From CAYLZW01 sp964388085 (lineage in GTDB: Bacteria; Myxococcota; UBA727; CAYLZW01): a stretch of 12,992 nucleotides of DNA. Both the position numbers and the translations under genes were made by a program. Below are positions 12,464 to 12,992 of the stretch, piece after piece. The stretch lies in assembly GCA_964388085.1 (NCBI GenBank), contig CAYLZW010000160.1, positions 1-12,992 on the forward strand. The letters run 5' to 3'. The notes below the pieces were generated by a model that saw only the letters and a program-made list of their open reading frames with translations, did not search any database and was not told the DNA's origin. How positions within the stretch are numbered: position 1 is the stretch's first letter; each line of letters begins with the position of its first letter.

Positions 12464-12992
12464 GCCCCATCGCCGCTCGCGCCAGCCTGGCCGCGCTGTG
12501 GGTGCGGCGCCCGGTCACGGGGGTGATGATCTTCGCCTCGCTCGCGCTGTTCGGGATCTTCTCGTTCTCGCGCTTGAAGCTCGATCTGATGCCGACGCTC
12601 GAGCTGCCCATCGTCGCGGTCATCACGTCGTACCAGGGCGCCGGCCCGGAGGCCGTCGAGCAGCTCGTCACGCGCCCCATCGAGGGCGCCATGGCCTCGG
12701 TGCAGGGCGTCGAGGAGATCAACTCGACCAGCAGCCAAGGCACGTCGCTGGTGATGGTGAAGTTCGCCTGGGGCTCGGCCATGGACATCGCCGAGCAGGA
12801 CGTGCGCAAGAACCTCGAGGTCTTCGCCGACGACGCGCTCCCCGACGACGCGGGCAACCCGCTCGTGTTCGCGTTCGATCCCTCCATGCAGCCGGTCGTG
12901 TTCATGACGGTGAACGCGCCCGGCACCCCGGACAAGGTGCGCCGCCTCGCCGACGACGAGATCGTGCCCTACCTGAGCCGCATCGACGGCGT
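12460..12992 (+). CDS. RND-family efflux transporter, N-terminal part (3' truncated by window edge)
   Basis: ATG 12460 is preceded by AAGGAG and overlaps the adaptor stop (ATGA). 177 complete codons are visible before the edge. They show the RND start: a short cytoplasmic segment, RRPVTGVMIFASLALFGIFS as transmembrane helix 1 (about 16-35), SRLKLDLMPTLELPIVAV, then the porter-domain opening SYQGAGPEAVEQLVTRPIEG, and AMASVQGVEEINSTSSQGTS with VRKNLE further on. This fits proton-driven AcrB/MexB/MdtB-type pumps, which span the inner membrane and export drugs, lipids or metals. The transmembrane-4 charged residues that carry protons lie outside the window. The visible part lacks the heavy-metal CusA signature, so a drug or hydrophobic-compound pump is more likely, but this is uncertain. 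Confidence 0.96.
   Translation, partial: MSPIAARASLAALWVRRPVTGVMIFASLALFGIFSFSRLKLDLMPTLELPIVAVITSYQGAGPEAVEQLVTRPIEGAMASVQGVEEINSTSSQGTSLVMVKFAWGSAMDIAEQDVRKNLEVFADDALPDDAGNPLVFAFDPSMQPVVFMTVNAPGTPDKVRRLADDEIVPYLSRIDG

Overview
The window is very GC-rich, codes densely on both strands, and uses many GTG and TTG starts. It carries part of a sigma-54 enhancer-binding protein, a near-consensus -24/-12 promoter, several lipoproteins of no obvious family, and a histone-H1-like lysine/alanine-rich protein. Together these suggest a myxobacterium-like organism (Myxococcota, perhaps a Polyangia relative). This placement comes from gene style alone and is not proven by a marker gene. I saw no tRNA, rRNA, CRISPR array, insertion sequence or phage gene.

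Layout. (a) 1-2012, plus strand: the C-terminal end of a sigma-54-dependent activator (end of the AAA+ domain plus a FIS-type helix-turn-helix), then an exported, probably beta-barrel outer-membrane protein. (b) 2017-7485, minus strand: a housekeeping block read from right to left: rplS (L19), a 668-residue membrane-anchored Rad50/YhaN-like protein with ruined ATPase motifs, rnhB, yraN, rsmI and a Bcp/PrxQ peroxiredoxin. rnhB-yraN and yraN-rsmI are coupled by overlapping stop/start codons. A 14-bp perfect hairpin separates rplS from the ATPase-like gene. (c) 7486-8812: a divergent control region with a perfect TTGACA box and a tandem 14-bp repeat, then a 299-residue protein with a histone-like tail and a C-terminal helix-turn-helix, closed by a textbook terminator. 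(d) 8813-10707: a hexamer/dodecamer repeat tract, a strong sigma-54 promoter candidate, a lipoprotein made largely of ten 9-residue repeats, an octamer-repeat hairpin, and a convergent Cys-rich lipoprotein. (e) 10708-12992, plus strand: a MarR regulator, an RND periplasmic adaptor lipoprotein and the start of an RND pump, joined by two ATGA overlaps and preceded by an AT-rich promoter/operator.

How the genes fit together. Block (b) combines ribosome assembly and rRNA modification (L19, RsmI), RNA/DNA hybrid processing (RNase HII), a predicted nuclease (YraN) and peroxide defence. The pseudo-ATPase is the unexpected member. Block (e) looks like a self-regulated efflux operon. Its outer-membrane channel is not in view and may lie beyond the right edge.

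The best candidates for something undescribed are the pseudo-ATPase inside the rplS-rnhB cluster, the histone-tailed HTH protein with its tandem operator, and the sigma-54-driven repeat lipoprotein.
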